A DNA stretch of 35,579 nucleotides from Deltaproteobacteria bacterium (GTDB taxonomy: Bacteria; Desulfobacterota; Binatia; UBA9968), in contig WHTF01000029.1 of NCBI GenBank assembly GCA_009379725.1, positions 1 to 35,579 on the forward strand. Direction: 5' to 3'. Both the position numbers and the translations under genes were made by a program. The first letter of the stretch is position 1; every line of letters starts with the position of its first letter. Shown in pieces: positions 9,401 to 17,998 of this stretch. Under the pieces are notes generated by a model. It saw only the letters and a list, made by a program, of their open reading frames with translations. It was not told the origin of the DNA and did not search any database.

Positions 9401-10008
9401 TTGACGAAAATATCCGTATAGGATGGCAAGCTTGAAACAAACGGGACGCCGACGTGAATTGATGAGATCGAGTGTTGTGTTTGTTCCGGCCGGTCGTCGA
9501 AGTCGATTTTGCCATCGATGATTTGGATGTTGTTCAACGAAAATCGCGGTGTCGGACCGCCGGAAGGACCCGACGTGAACTCATCGATCAAATCCTGAAA
9601 GTTGTACTTGGAGTCCTCGTTGCGAACCACATTAACGTAAGGCTTTACCAGGCGCGCTTCTTTGATAACGGGACCCAGACGCAAGACAGATTGCAGCTCC
9701 AGGTTGACGTGCAATTCGTCGAAAGACAACGCTGTGGCTTGGCTGTTACGCTCTTTCATCAGAAAGCCGCGGATCGTCGCCGTCATGGCATAGGGATTCA
9801 AGCGAATTTGCTCGATGGTGACTTCGCGATGAAGCCGTTCAGAAAGATCGCCGGCAATCCAGCCGCGCAGCAGCGGCGGCGCTACCAGTCCTATTAAGAC
9901 TCCAAATGCGACGATCACGGAAACCAGCCAGATCGCTATTTTGTGCGTGCGAGGATGCCGTGCAAGGCCGCGGGCGCGACTGAAGAGCTGATTTCCTTTC
10001 GATGCCAT
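6424..10008 (-). CDS. DUF748 (AsmA-like) protein with OmpA-like C-terminal region, 1194 residues
   Basis: A very large envelope protein. Residues about 23-48 form one membrane anchor (IAIWLVSVIVAFGVLIGLVA), followed directly by RLHREVTIEQIRLNPYAMTATIRGF, the characteristic start of DUF748/AsmA-type proteins. The middle is a long run of beta-rich repeats of the AsmA/TamB/YhdP kind, which are thought to form lipid-conducting bridges between inner and outer membranes. From about residue 1003 (SYVEFDNGRATLNQAAQAKI, then LELSGRADP) there is an OmpA-like segment, expected to touch peptidoglycan, though with a long insertion before the last helix (NQRAQTVRDALLATGQVSADRL). Start ATG at 10008 is the only good initiation codon; its ribosome site is weak. 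Likely role: envelope lipid homeostasis or stability. The exact function is not established. Confidence 0.85.
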   Translation of the reverse strand: MASKGNQLFSRARGLARHPRTHKIAIWLVSVIVAFGVLIGLVAPPLLRGWIAGDLSERLHREVTIEQIRLNPYAMTATIRGFLMKERNSQATALSFDELHVNLELQSVLRLGPVIKEARLVKPYVNVVRNEDSKYNFQDLIDEFTSGPSGGPTPRFSLNNIQIIDGKIDFDDRPEQTQHSISSIHVGVPFVSSLPSYTDIFVKPSFSANINGAPLHIGGESKPFHRSHESIVDLDIDKLHINKYLEYSPLALNFKVPSGELNGKLNASFKTAKNSPSVFTITGNLALTELAVEKSGGSPVGKIANLEVVIDAIDVFNNKTGLKSIKAQGLELHLARNRDGSLSTADLVTTSPKTTQNEPKTDSKPFGYEISEILIESGTLHFTDETLQRPYKTRLDNVRIAVKGLTNEPAKQADIEVSFESDAKERVGHSGKIQLSPFLAEGKLDVERFKLGNLSPYYQDVLATDIKEGSLDLSTQYRFEAKGAGLTFTDLNANLRTVRLELPGQPEPLWRIPSLAIKDATVDVTGRTVVIGALEGKGGIGYVQRAKDGTLNYARIVKAQSATPATKEPTQKNETSWKVEAKQIALDGFRVNVDDRAAATPAKLNLSNLSVRIRNFSSAKNQSAKATLRTRINNKGTLRLAGAAGANPITAKFAVEGQDIELLPFQPYLGDQVNFLLTGGRLSTKGSLLFDASGSPSKVSYQGGAQLADFAAVEKGNTQDLLNWKALSLDEILFNSEPLQLRIGTVNLAHFYSRLIIGPDGKVNLQNLTVPDEKQDAAAPETIGETAATTPATTEKPITIGKINLQGGNINFSDFLIKPNYSANLTDVEGTVSELKPETPGDLDLKAKLDGAAPVDINGKINPLATELFFDIVADAREIEMNSFSPYSGKYIGYGIDKGKLSFNVKYKVENRKLTAENKIILNQLTFGEKVESPQATKLPVLLAVALLKDRNGVIDINLPISGSLDEPQFSVGGIILRLVINIITKAVTAPFALLGGVFGGGGGEELSYVEFDNGRATLNQAAQAKIATLVKAMSNRPALRLELSGRADPASDVEGLKRWGIERKVKAQKLKDLSRKGEAPKSLDEVKIDSSEYPQYLKAAYGEEDFPKPRNIIGLARDLPVPEMEKLMMQHATANDDDLRQLANQRAQTVRDALLATGQVSADRLFIVAAKPLTSEEKSKLKGKPNRVDFSLR

Positions 10009-10153
10009 GGGAAAAACCTGATTGTGAAACTAGCGAAAGCTTACTCCACGGAATAGCGCTTGTCCATGAAGCGCGCTACCCAAGCTTACCCTGGGCAGGG
10101 CAAGCCCACGTGCCGCCCTGCTTCGGGCGAACCAAGGTGCGCCCCTAGGGTCA

Positions 10154-10594
10154 TCAGAGCGCCGCCTGAATTTTCTCGAGCATGGAAAGGTAGAGGAGAG
10201 GGAGGTTCCAATGTTTTGCGCCTTCGAGGACAAGTCTTCTGTATTCTGCATTGGGCAGAGGGACATCAAGCTCCAACTCGGCAACGTAAACCAAAACGTT
10301 AATCGGAGATTGCCCGTCGCCGAGGCCGTAAACCGGCAATATCTCGCGGCGATAGCCATCTTCAAAGCCGTCGAGAAGGCCTAGATCCTTATCGCAAACG
10401 TCGTAGACGGCGCCCCAAACTTCTTGGCCTGCGGCAGGAAAAACGTTGGCGGTGCCGCAGTTGCGCAAACGCGAATGGCGCGTGATGCCGAACTGATAGT
10501 CGGGCAGCCGGGCGACGCAAACGAATCGTGAAGAAGGGCAACGCCGCTGCATCTGCGGCCAGTTCAAATTGGAACCGTAAGCGAAATAATGCAC
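10154..10594 (-). CDS. Gamma-glutamylcyclotransferase-like (AIG2/GGCT fold) protein
   Basis: A 146-residue cytosolic protein starting at GTG 10594, chosen because AGGAGGCGAG stands five bases upstream; an ATG at 10630 would add 12 unlike residues. The N-terminal HYFAYGSNLNWPQM is the hallmark substrate loop of the GGCT family, and LLDGFEDGYRRE carries the glutamate expected to act as general acid-base. Family enzymes release 5-oxoproline from gamma-glutamyl peptides or amines; the partner amine here is unknown. It is transcribed on the same strand as, and 145 bases before, the DUF748 gene, so co-transcription is possible but not shown. Confidence 0.87.
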   Translation of the reverse strand: MHYFAYGSNLNWPQMQRRCPSSRFVCVARLPDYQFGITRHSRLRNCGTANVFPAAGQEVWGAVYDVCDKDLGLLDGFEDGYRREILPVYGLGDGQSPINVLVYVAELELDVPLPNAEYRRLVLEGAKHWNLPLLYLSMLEKIQAAL

Positions 10595-10759
10595 GGAAGC
10601 TCGCCTCCTGATGATCGAGCATAGTAGCAAAGAATTTTGCCGTCACAAAGCAAGGCGCCGCATCGAGCGTTTCGCGCTCCACAGCCATGCGCAGGGGCTG
10701 ACGAATGACGGCTAACGCCGCAAGAGCTGTTCGTGCCGATTGGCTAAATCCGCTTCGCC

Positions 10760-12091
10760 TTAATCCTGGTTGAATAACTTGACAGATGTCGAACGTTTCT
10801 CAGGCGGTTTGGCTAATAAAATCAGAACCGAAGATGTGAATAGGGCGCAGGAAAAGATCGTAAAGGATAGATTGTAATTGCCCATTCGATCGTGCAGAAA
10901 ACCAAAAAACGGCGCGCCGCTGGCGGCGAAAAGATGCGAAAAGAAAAGCGACAGGCCGCGCACCGTTCCCAGAGAGGCCCGGCCGAAGAAATTGGCCCAG
11001 ATCAGTTCGCGAAGTACAAAGCTTCCGGCCAATCCGGTGCCGTAGAGAAAAAAGCCCGCATAAACGAGACGTATATCGGCGCTTGATATTGCGACCACTA
11101 GCCCCACTCCCTGGATCAGAAACTGGACACAGGAAACCTTTCGGACATCAAATCGGTCGGCGAGTGCACCCCAGACCAGGGTGGAGCCGAGTTGCGTGAG
11201 CGCGATCGTGCTCATGAAGGATGCGGCGATCAGCGGCGAATAGCCGATGTCGGTGATGTAAGAGAAAATGTGCAGATTGAGGCCGGCAATGCCGACGCTG
11301 GCGATGCCGAAGGTGATCACAAGGAGCCAGAAGGTTGGCAGCCGTAGCGCCTCCGATCGGCTCCACAGTCTCTCAGCCGCCAGGCTTCGTCGCCGGGCGG
11401 TCGACGGCGTTTCGCCGGTGGCAGGTAATTTTTCAGCTCTTTTGAGCGGCGCTTCGCCATCGGGGCGAAGCCCCATGTCTTCGGGTCTTCTGCGTATGAA
11501 AATGAGCGCTGGCACGACCACGAGAAGCGGCGCCACGATTCCGAATACGGCCCAGGTGCCGCGCCAACCGACGAGGACAAACAGTGATGCCGCAAGCAAC
11601 GGTATGCCGAGCTTGGCAATGCCCGTCCCAAGGTTGGCCATGCCCATGGCGCGTCCGCGCTTGCGCACGAACCACTGCGCGATTGTGACGTTGATCACCA
11701 ACGAGCCCAGGAGGGCTTCGCCGGCAATCACTAGCGAGCAGCGCACAAGAACGAACTGCCAAAAACTTTGCACCAAGCTGGAAAGCAACAACCCCGTGCC
11801 TTCCATGAGAACGCCGACGACGAGGACGCCACGCCCACCGTGCCGGTCGAGCCATGGACCGAGGAGCGGAACGATGAGAGCCGCAACGCCGATCTCGAAA
11901 GTGCGAATCAACGAAAAGGCGCCACGCGAAACGCCAAGCTCCTCAGTGATCGGTTTGAGAAAAATGCTTAGCGTGCTGGAAAAAGCAAATGTGCCGGCGA
12001 TGTTGACCAGGATGGCGACACCGACGATATACCAGCCATAGAAAAATGAAGATGGCTGCGCCACATTTCCAATATCATTTTGGACATCCAT
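10760..12091 (-). CDS. MFS transporter, OFA/monocarboxylate-like
   Basis: A 443-residue transporter with 12 predicted membrane segments and a long central cytosolic loop (about residues 205-245, RRRPEDMGLRPDGEAPLKRA). The start FFYGWYIVGVAILVNIAGTFAFSSTLSIF and LGPWLDRHGGRGVLVVG (motif A region) resemble the oxalate-formate antiporter / monocarboxylate porter branch of MFS, which carries small organic acids. Start ATG 12091 follows an AT-rich stretch; no strong ribosome site is seen. It is divergent from an ornithine-cyclodeaminase-like gene with 223 bases between them. A carrier for that enzyme's substrate or product is an attractive but unproven idea. Substrate unknown. Confidence 0.87.
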   Translation of the reverse strand: MDVQNDIGNVAQPSSFFYGWYIVGVAILVNIAGTFAFSSTLSIFLKPITEELGVSRGAFSLIRTFEIGVAALIVPLLGPWLDRHGGRGVLVVGVLMEGTGLLLSSLVQSFWQFVLVRCSLVIAGEALLGSLVINVTIAQWFVRKRGRAMGMANLGTGIAKLGIPLLAASLFVLVGWRGTWAVFGIVAPLLVVVPALIFIRRRPEDMGLRPDGEAPLKRAEKLPATGETPSTARRRSLAAERLWSRSEALRLPTFWLLVITFGIASVGIAGLNLHIFSYITDIGYSPLIAASFMSTIALTQLGSTLVWGALADRFDVRKVSCVQFLIQGVGLVVAISSADIRLVYAGFFLYGTGLAGSFVLRELIWANFFGRASLGTVRGLSLFFSHLFAASGAPFFGFLHDRMGNYNLSFTIFSCALFTSSVLILLAKPPEKRSTSVKLFNQD

Positions 12092-12314
12092 ATTAAAAAG
12101 TGAAAGCGGGGTGCGCTTAGACTCGACTCAGACCTTAGAGCCGGAGCTGACGGAGTACACCAGGCATTGCTAATAACAGATCGCCTCTCTCCATTAATAT
12201 CCGTTACTTGCGAATCCTTTGTCAATTCGTGTTTTTTCCGTTGGGAACAAACTCGGCTTGAAAAACCCGACCGATGGCAATAAAAAGGGTTGCGCACCGC
12301 CCAGGAGGTAACCC

Positions 12315-13391
12315 GTGCTCATTCTTTCCAACGAAGACATTGAAAAAATTCTCCCTGTAGGCGCCAGTCTCGATGTGCTTGAAGAAGCCTATCGGGATCT
12401 CGGCAATGGTAAGGCCGCGACGGTGCCACGCTACGATGTCTTCAGTCCGACCAAGCCGAATGAGTTTTACGAGTACAAAACCATGAGCGGGGTGCTGCCC
12501 AACCGCGGCATTGCCGCGCTGCGGCTGAATTCGAGCGTCGTCAAGTGGTACGAAAAGGCCGGCGCTGTCCGCAAAGACAAGCTCCCGGTTGCCGGTGGCG
12601 ACCGGTACGTTGGTTTAGTTATGCTGTTCAGCACGGAAACTGGCGAGCCGCTGGCAATATTTCCCGACGGCTACGTGCAAAAGCTGCGCGTGGCCGGCGC
12701 CAGCGCCATTGCCGCGCGTTATCTCGCACGCAAGGATGCCAAAGTCATGGCGCTGTTGGGGGCCGGCTGGCAGGCGAGCGCGCACTTAATCACACTCACC
12801 ATGGTGCGCGAACTCAAGCAGGTGAAAGTCTTCAGCCCAACGGCGCAGTCGCGCCGGCACTTCGTAGAGGAGTGGAGAGGGAAGATTCCCGCAGATCTTG
12901 TGGAGGCAGGCAGTGCAGGCGAGGCGATCAACGGCGCCGACATGGTCATCTGCACCACTAATTCTATTTCTGCTTTATTCCCTGGAGAAATCTTACAACC
13001 CGGAATGCACGTTTCGTGTGTGAAACCTTGCGAGCTCGACGCGACGACATATCATCGCGCCGACCCGCTGATCATTCATTGGCACGAGGCCAAACCCTTT
13101 CAGATCGCCATCGGGGTCGATCCGCAATCGATTCCCGATATCGCGGAGGGATGGTCTCATCCGCTGACGCGAGAAGACACGGCGGTTTGGGATCTACCAA
13201 CGATTTCTCAGTTAGTGAATGGGCAACATCCGGGTCGGACAAAGGAAGATGCGATCAGCTGTTTTTGCAATAACGTGGGTCTCGGGCTCCAGTTCGCCGC
13301 CGTCGGCAGCGAAGTCTTGGCGCGCGCCCGCGAGGCCAGGGTAGGGCGGGAGATCCCGACCGATTGGTTCTTAGAGTCGGTTCATCCTTAA
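12315..13391 (+). CDS. Ornithine cyclodeaminase / mu-crystallin family protein (second copy)
   Basis: A 358-residue protein starting at GTG 12315 behind CCAGGAGGTAACCC. It has the OCD/mu-crystallin layout: N-terminal part, KLRVAGASAIAARYLARKD, a Rossmann motif MALLGAGWQASAHLITL, and the C-terminal VGREIPTDWFLESV shared with the gene at 635-1723. By hand alignment the catalytic Lys of ornithine cyclodeaminase is Arg70 here, and the catalytic Asp position reads His (ADPLIIHWHE). It is therefore more likely a related NAD(P)-dependent imine reductase or dehydrogenase than a true cyclodeaminase. Divergent from an organic-acid-type MFS carrier. Family secure, reaction unknown. Confidence 0.87.
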   Translation: MLILSNEDIEKILPVGASLDVLEEAYRDLGNGKAATVPRYDVFSPTKPNEFYEYKTMSGVLPNRGIAALRLNSSVVKWYEKAGAVRKDKLPVAGGDRYVGLVMLFSTETGEPLAIFPDGYVQKLRVAGASAIAARYLARKDAKVMALLGAGWQASAHLITLTMVRELKQVKVFSPTAQSRRHFVEEWRGKIPADLVEAGSAGEAINGADMVICTTNSISALFPGEILQPGMHVSCVKPCELDATTYHRADPLIIHWHEAKPFQIAIGVDPQSIPDIAEGWSHPLTREDTAVWDLPTISQLVNGQHPGRTKEDAISCFCNNVGLGLQFAAVGSEVLARAREARVGREIPTDWFLESVHP

Positions 13392-13552
13392 TCTCCGGAA
13401 GCTTCACCGCACGAACAAACTGCCGAGAGGAATCGCAACTTAAAAATTGAGGGAATGATGCAAAAAGGTGAAGATCATGCTGTCAGCATTGCCGGTTCTG
13501 TGCGGCGCCCGGTGTTGCACTTTGTCCGCGCAGGAACCAATCTCTATGGGGT

Positions 13553-14923
13553 TCATCCGAATTCGCGCGTCGGTAATAAAATGTTAAAACTTGTTCCGAC
13601 TCCCTCTTCACTTTCAACCGCGATTGTTCCTTTGTGAGCATCCACGATGGTTTTGACAATGAACAGTCCTAAGCCGGTGCCTTCGGTATTCGCCGATCCT
13701 TTCAGACGCTGAAACTCGTGAAACAAATTGGATAAGTCTTCCTTGGGTATGCCCACTCCGCTATCTTTCACGCTTATGGATAGATGATTTGCGATCATTC
13801 GAGAGGTTAGAGTGATCGTACCGCCTTGAGGGGTAAACTTCACGGCATTATCGATCAAGTTCCAGATCACCCGTTCTAATTGACTTTGATCCCCGAGGCA
13901 GGGTTGTGAGTCGTCGTCGAGTTCCAGTCTTACGTTAAGGTCCTTTTTTCGCAGGCTGACTGTTTGCTGTTGTATGGCATCGGTAACGAGCGTATTCATG
14001 TCCACCGCATTTTGGCAGGTTTCTCCCGTCGCGGCGGGTGATTTAGAGACATTCAAGAAGCCGGTGACGAGCTTGACGATGCGGTCAATGTTTTCGCGGA
14101 TGCATTTGAGGGAAGAAACCTGTTCGTTCGGATCCGGCCGGCCGCCAAAAGAGCCGGCCAGCAGTTCAGCGTGGCCGAGAATAACCGAAAGCGGAGCTTT
14201 GACATCATGGGCGAGGGCGCATACGAGTTGACGTTTGAGCTCTTCCGTTTCTCTCATCTTTTGTAGGCGTTTTTTGTCTCTCTTCACTTGATTCGTTAAA
14301 TGACCGTAGAATACCGAGATGCCAAGCATAAAGGGTACGCGAACGAGCAAGTCGGGATGGATGGCAGACACGTTAATCTGCCTTGAGGTGACAAAAACGA
14401 GGAAAACAATACTTAACAGCGTGCACCCGACCACGATGTGCATGAGATTTTCACCTGTGGCAGCGATAAAGACACAGAAGAAAAAGAGTAGGAGTAAATC
14501 CCAGGGCGCAATCTGAGTCAAACCGATAGCGGCGAGAATAAGGATTGAATCGAAAAATAAAAGGTTGGGTTCGACGAGCCGTTTTCTAAAAAATCTCTCA
14601 GGGAGCCGTTGAACGATTGGCGCTGAAATAATGCAAAGGAAAATTAACAGCAGCGGCAATGGAGCATCCAGGCTCGTTTGCTGGCTCGACAAGATTAGAT
14701 ACGAAGTGCCGATTGCGACAAACCACTGAATTGCGATGAGCGCCTTCCTGTTTTCTACGAGTGGAGTCTCGGTTTCTTGAAGATGTAATTTAAACGACTT
14801 ACAAACGAGACAAGAATCAACATGGCACAAAATGGTCACTCTTGGAAAAATTTGGCCAAAGATGGTGAGGCGAATTAGGATGCTCGGTTTCGCTTTGAAT
14901 TCAAGAGTATGGAAAGACATCAT
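13553..14923 (-). CDS. Membrane sensor histidine kinase
   Basis: A histidine kinase of up to 456 residues. The N-terminal half holds about six hydrophobic segments (residues 62-205) and no extracytoplasmic sensor domain, so it probably senses within the membrane. A short charged linker (KRDKKRLQKMRETEELKRQ) leads to the HisKA box ALAHDVKAPLSVILGHAELL with phospho-acceptor His239. The HATPase domain follows with N box NLIDNAVKFTPQGG, G1 box KDSGVGIP and G2 box GTGLGLFIVKT. The start is uncertain: ATG 14923 has a weak ribosome site, and GTG 14839 is possible. It follows the hybrid kinase gene by 66 bases on the same strand and may share its transcript. No separate response regulator gene lies next to it. 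Confidence 0.9.
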   Translation of the reverse strand: MMSFHTLEFKAKPSILIRLTIFGQIFPRVTILCHVDSCLVCKSFKLHLQETETPLVENRKALIAIQWFVAIGTSYLILSSQQTSLDAPLPLLLIFLCIISAPIVQRLPERFFRKRLVEPNLLFFDSILILAAIGLTQIAPWDLLLLFFFCVFIAATGENLMHIVVGCTLLSIVFLVFVTSRQINVSAIHPDLLVRVPFMLGISVFYGHLTNQVKRDKKRLQKMRETEELKRQLVCALAHDVKAPLSVILGHAELLAGSFGGRPDPNEQVSSLKCIRENIDRIVKLVTGFLNVSKSPAATGETCQNAVDMNTLVTDAIQQQTVSLRKKDLNVRLELDDDSQPCLGDQSQLERVIWNLIDNAVKFTPQGGTITLTSRMIANHLSISVKDSGVGIPKEDLSNLFHEFQRLKGSANTEGTGLGLFIVKTIVDAHKGTIAVESEEGVGTSFNILLPTREFG

Positions 14924-14989
14924 CGTCGATGCGACGCAAGATTCGAAGTATCGATTGCCGAGAGCACATGGCGCGGCCGGGCACTACGG

Positions 14990-17734
14990 CTATCCTGTAG
15001 TTTGCGTTCGATCGAGAATTTCTCGCAGCAGTTGGTGATTTATCGGCTTAACCAAGTGATGGTCGAATCCGGCTTCACGCGCGCGTTGCAGGTCTTCCTC
15101 CCGTCCCCAACCCGTCTGGGCTACGAGTAGCGTATGGCGAGACTGCAACTGGTCGCGAATGCGGCGAGCCACTTCATAGCCGCTCATTTGTGGCAATCCA
15201 ATGTCGATCAAAGCCACGTCGGGAGTAAACTCCGCAAGCATTTCAAGCGCGCTCGGCCCGTCGTCGGCGATGCGCACCTCGTGACCCATCAATTGCAGGA
15301 GCCGGGCCAGGGTCTGCGCCTGATTCTTATTGTCTTCGACGACAAGTATACGTTTTGGACGACGGCCTGCGGCAAAGGCGTCGTTCCCGGGCTCTGCATC
15401 GATGTTTTCGGCTTCCGGAAAACGGTCGGCGAGCGGCAAACGAACGATGAATTCGCTACCCTTGTGATGGCCCGCGCTTTTAGCTTCGATACTGCCGCCA
15501 TGGATCTGAACGATATCCCGGGCGAGCGTCAATCCTAAGCCAAGACCGCCCTGAGCGCGATCGGTGCCGGCCCCCTGAACAAACATATCGAACATCTTGG
15601 GCAGTAAATCCGCTGCGATGCCGATCCCAGTATCTTGTACCGTGATAACGGCCTGGTTATCGTCGCGTTCGACATTGATTCGGATGCGTCCGCCGGCATC
15701 AGTATACTTGGCCGCGTTATTGATGAGGTTGGAAAATACCTGCGATAATCTTGTCGGATCGGCATCAAGCCAGACGGGTTCAGTGGGCAAGTTGACGATG
15801 AGCTCTATTTTTCCGTCGAACAGGGGTCGGCTGGTTTCGAGCGCTTCGGCTAACATCCTTTCGAGCGGGACGCGCTCCTTGCGCAGGTCCACCTTGTTGC
15901 GGGTAATGCGGCTGACATCCAGTAGATCATCCATCAGACGCGCCATCTGCGCGGCCTGCCGATCGATGATGTCACGGCACCAGTCCACCTCAGAATTCTG
16001 CGGGCCCTGCATGCGCAAATATTCTACGGCGTTGCGAATGGGCGCCAGGGGGTTGCGCAGCTCATGCGCCAGGACGGCTAGAAACTCATCCTTGCGCCGG
16101 TCGGCGTCATTGAGCTCCCGTACGCGCTGTTGTAATTCGGCGGTCAGCCGTTTGCGCTCGGTAATATCCCGGCCTATGCAGGAAACGCCGACGACTTCGT
16201 CGTCGATAATGACCGGAGCGCCGGTAACGAAAAGATCGATTCGCGTGCCGTCTTTGCGCAGCATGGCCGTTTCAAAATCTCGGCACTGACGGCAAAGACT
16301 GTCGCGGAAGGCTTGAGCGGCCTCATTACGCAATTCGGGAACGCAGAGCTGGAGAAAATGGATTTGTTCCAATTCTTTCAGTGTGTAGCCGCACAGGTGT
16401 TCGGCGGCGGCATTGGCTGAGACAAATCGGCCACTGCCGTTAAGCGAAAAGACGGGGTCGAAGTTATTATCAAAAAGCGAGCGATAACGCTGTTCGCTCC
16501 GGCGCAGCTCGTCGGCCATTTCAGCCGTTGCTTTTTCCCGTTCCTCGGCCAACTGGCGCCGGGTAACCTCCTCGCGTCTGGCACTTTCTGTGCTCGAAGC
16601 GTGTCGCAGCATCTGGCTCAACGTATCGACCTCACGGATGCCTGATGCAGGAATGTCGTGTTGCTCGCCGCGCTGGATCGCTTCGGCGCCTTGCGTCAGG
16701 ACATTAAGCGGCATCGCAACTCGTCGCCAGATGCTCTGCGCGAATAAGATTCCCCCCGCCACAACCACCAATACGGCGGCCACCCACGGCGCGAGCGTTC
16801 TGCGGATCGACGCAATCACTCGCTCGCGCGGGGTTGCGGCGATGATGCTCCAGTCGGATAGAGACGAGCGGCTATAGGCATAAAAAAACGGCTGCTCGTT
16901 GAACATAACGGTTTCGCCGATGCCATCGCGGATGCCGGCAGGCGAGCTGTTCAGCGCTCCAGGTGCAATGCGACCGATGAACTTTTCCGGCTGAGTGTCA
17001 CTGCTGATGATTCTACCGCCGCGATCGACGATCAGCATGTCCAAATGAGTCGAGTCGGGTTCCTGCTGTAACAACTTAGCGAATGCCCTGGGGGTCGAGG
17101 AAATGGCTATCGCATAGACTGCTTTGCCGCCACGTATCACGGGCACTGAAATGGCGACCGCCGGCCGTTTGCCGACACGGCCGTAGTAGAGGTCGCCGTA
17201 CTCGGCGCGGCCGCTCGCCAGGGACTCGAACAGCATGAGGCTGTTGGACACCGGGAGCTGGCGTCCTTCCCAGTCGATGGTCTTATGAGCCAATTGCGGT
17301 GACAGACGGGGCAACGGCGCGCCGAACCTGACGCCAGTGTTCGCCAGCATATGGCCGGAGAGATCCATAATTATAATCGCGCCGTCCTGACGTTTTTCGA
17401 TAAGCTTGATACAGAGCGCATGAAACCCGCGCCAATCGGCGGCATCGATCAGTGGCGAAGCCGCCAGGGTTTCCAATACCGCGCGATCGGCGTCAAGCTC
17501 GCGGTCGACTGCCAGCGCAAACGCGCGTGCGGTCTCGCGCAGTCCCGCCACAACGGTTTCGCGTTGCTGGTTATACTGCGTCCATACGAAGGCGGCGGTC
17601 ACGATGACGAGCAGCGTCAAAGGCGCGAGCGCCAACAGCAGCAGATAGCTGCGCAGGGATCGGCGCTCGGCTGGAGATCTCGAAGTGTATCGAAAACGCC
17701 CGGGTGAAGCGTTTGCGGGGTTTGGTTCACTCAT
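14990..17734 (-). CDS. Hybrid sensor kinase: CACHE-HAMP-PAS-HisKA-HATPase-receiver
   Basis: A 914-residue hybrid kinase. ATG 17734 is preferred over ATG 17785 because CAGGAAG lies seven bases before it. Order of domains: membrane segment about 29-51; periplasmic CACHE-like sensor about 55-305; second membrane segment about 314-333; HAMP about 336-380; coiled linker 381-415; PAS about 412-525 (ending GRDITERKR); HisKA with His557 in LAHELRNPLAPIRNA; HATPase with NLINNAAKYTDAGG, QDTGIGIA and GGLGLGLTLAR; and a C-terminal receiver (794-910) with phospho-acceptor Asp844 (ALIDIGLP) and Lys896. CACHE domains usually bind small organic acids, amino acids or other metabolites. No output domain is fused, so the signal must pass to another protein. 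Followed by a second kinase gene. Confidence 0.93.
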   Translation of the reverse strand: MSEPNPANASPGRFRYTSRSPAERRSLRSYLLLLALAPLTLLVIVTAAFVWTQYNQQRETVVAGLRETARAFALAVDRELDADRAVLETLAASPLIDAADWRGFHALCIKLIEKRQDGAIIIMDLSGHMLANTGVRFGAPLPRLSPQLAHKTIDWEGRQLPVSNSLMLFESLASGRAEYGDLYYGRVGKRPAVAISVPVIRGGKAVYAIAISSTPRAFAKLLQQEPDSTHLDMLIVDRGGRIISSDTQPEKFIGRIAPGALNSSPAGIRDGIGETVMFNEQPFFYAYSRSSLSDWSIIAATPRERVIASIRRTLAPWVAAVLVVVAGGILFAQSIWRRVAMPLNVLTQGAEAIQRGEQHDIPASGIREVDTLSQMLRHASSTESARREEVTRRQLAEEREKATAEMADELRRSEQRYRSLFDNNFDPVFSLNGSGRFVSANAAAEHLCGYTLKELEQIHFLQLCVPELRNEAAQAFRDSLCRQCRDFETAMLRKDGTRIDLFVTGAPVIIDDEVVGVSCIGRDITERKRLTAELQQRVRELNDADRRKDEFLAVLAHELRNPLAPIRNAVEYLRMQGPQNSEVDWCRDIIDRQAAQMARLMDDLLDVSRITRNKVDLRKERVPLERMLAEALETSRPLFDGKIELIVNLPTEPVWLDADPTRLSQVFSNLINNAAKYTDAGGRIRINVERDDNQAVITVQDTGIGIAADLLPKMFDMFVQGAGTDRAQGGLGLGLTLARDIVQIHGGSIEAKSAGHHKGSEFIVRLPLADRFPEAENIDAEPGNDAFAAGRRPKRILVVEDNKNQAQTLARLLQLMGHEVRIADDGPSALEMLAEFTPDVALIDIGLPQMSGYEVARRIRDQLQSRHTLLVAQTGWGREEDLQRAREAGFDHHLVKPINHQLLREILDRTQTTG

Positions 17735-17998
17735 GAAATAGCTTCCTGGGAAATGAAACGCGCGTGTCGAGCCAATCTCGTTCATGGCATGCAGGCACGC
17801 TTCCCATCTACGACAAGACTTTTACGTCAGAAATCTTAAACGCGCAATCCTGTTGCGCAGCATTAGCCGTCGGGGGAATTCAGGCATCAGAGCGGCGGCA
17901 TTAGGGCAGTGGTTGATCCGAACGATTAGCCGCGTTATACGGTAGCCATCAAAAGGTTCTTGATGGCTCAACATGGCTCAGGTGACGAGGTAAAGATC

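Noticed and set aside
10095-10121. GCAGGGC / GCCCTGC hairpin after the GGCT-like gene
   Set aside because: Seven-base stem with a 13-base loop and no T run; too weak to call a terminator.
11268-12041. Plus-strand open frame of 257 codons
   Set aside because: Antisense to the MFS carrier, low-complexity Arg/Pro/Thr composition.
13455-13637. 60-codon plus-strand frame with GAGGGA before ATGATG
   Set aside because: The ribosome-site-like sequence is tempting, but the frame overlaps the 3' end of the kinase gene on the other strand and shows no recognisable protein features.
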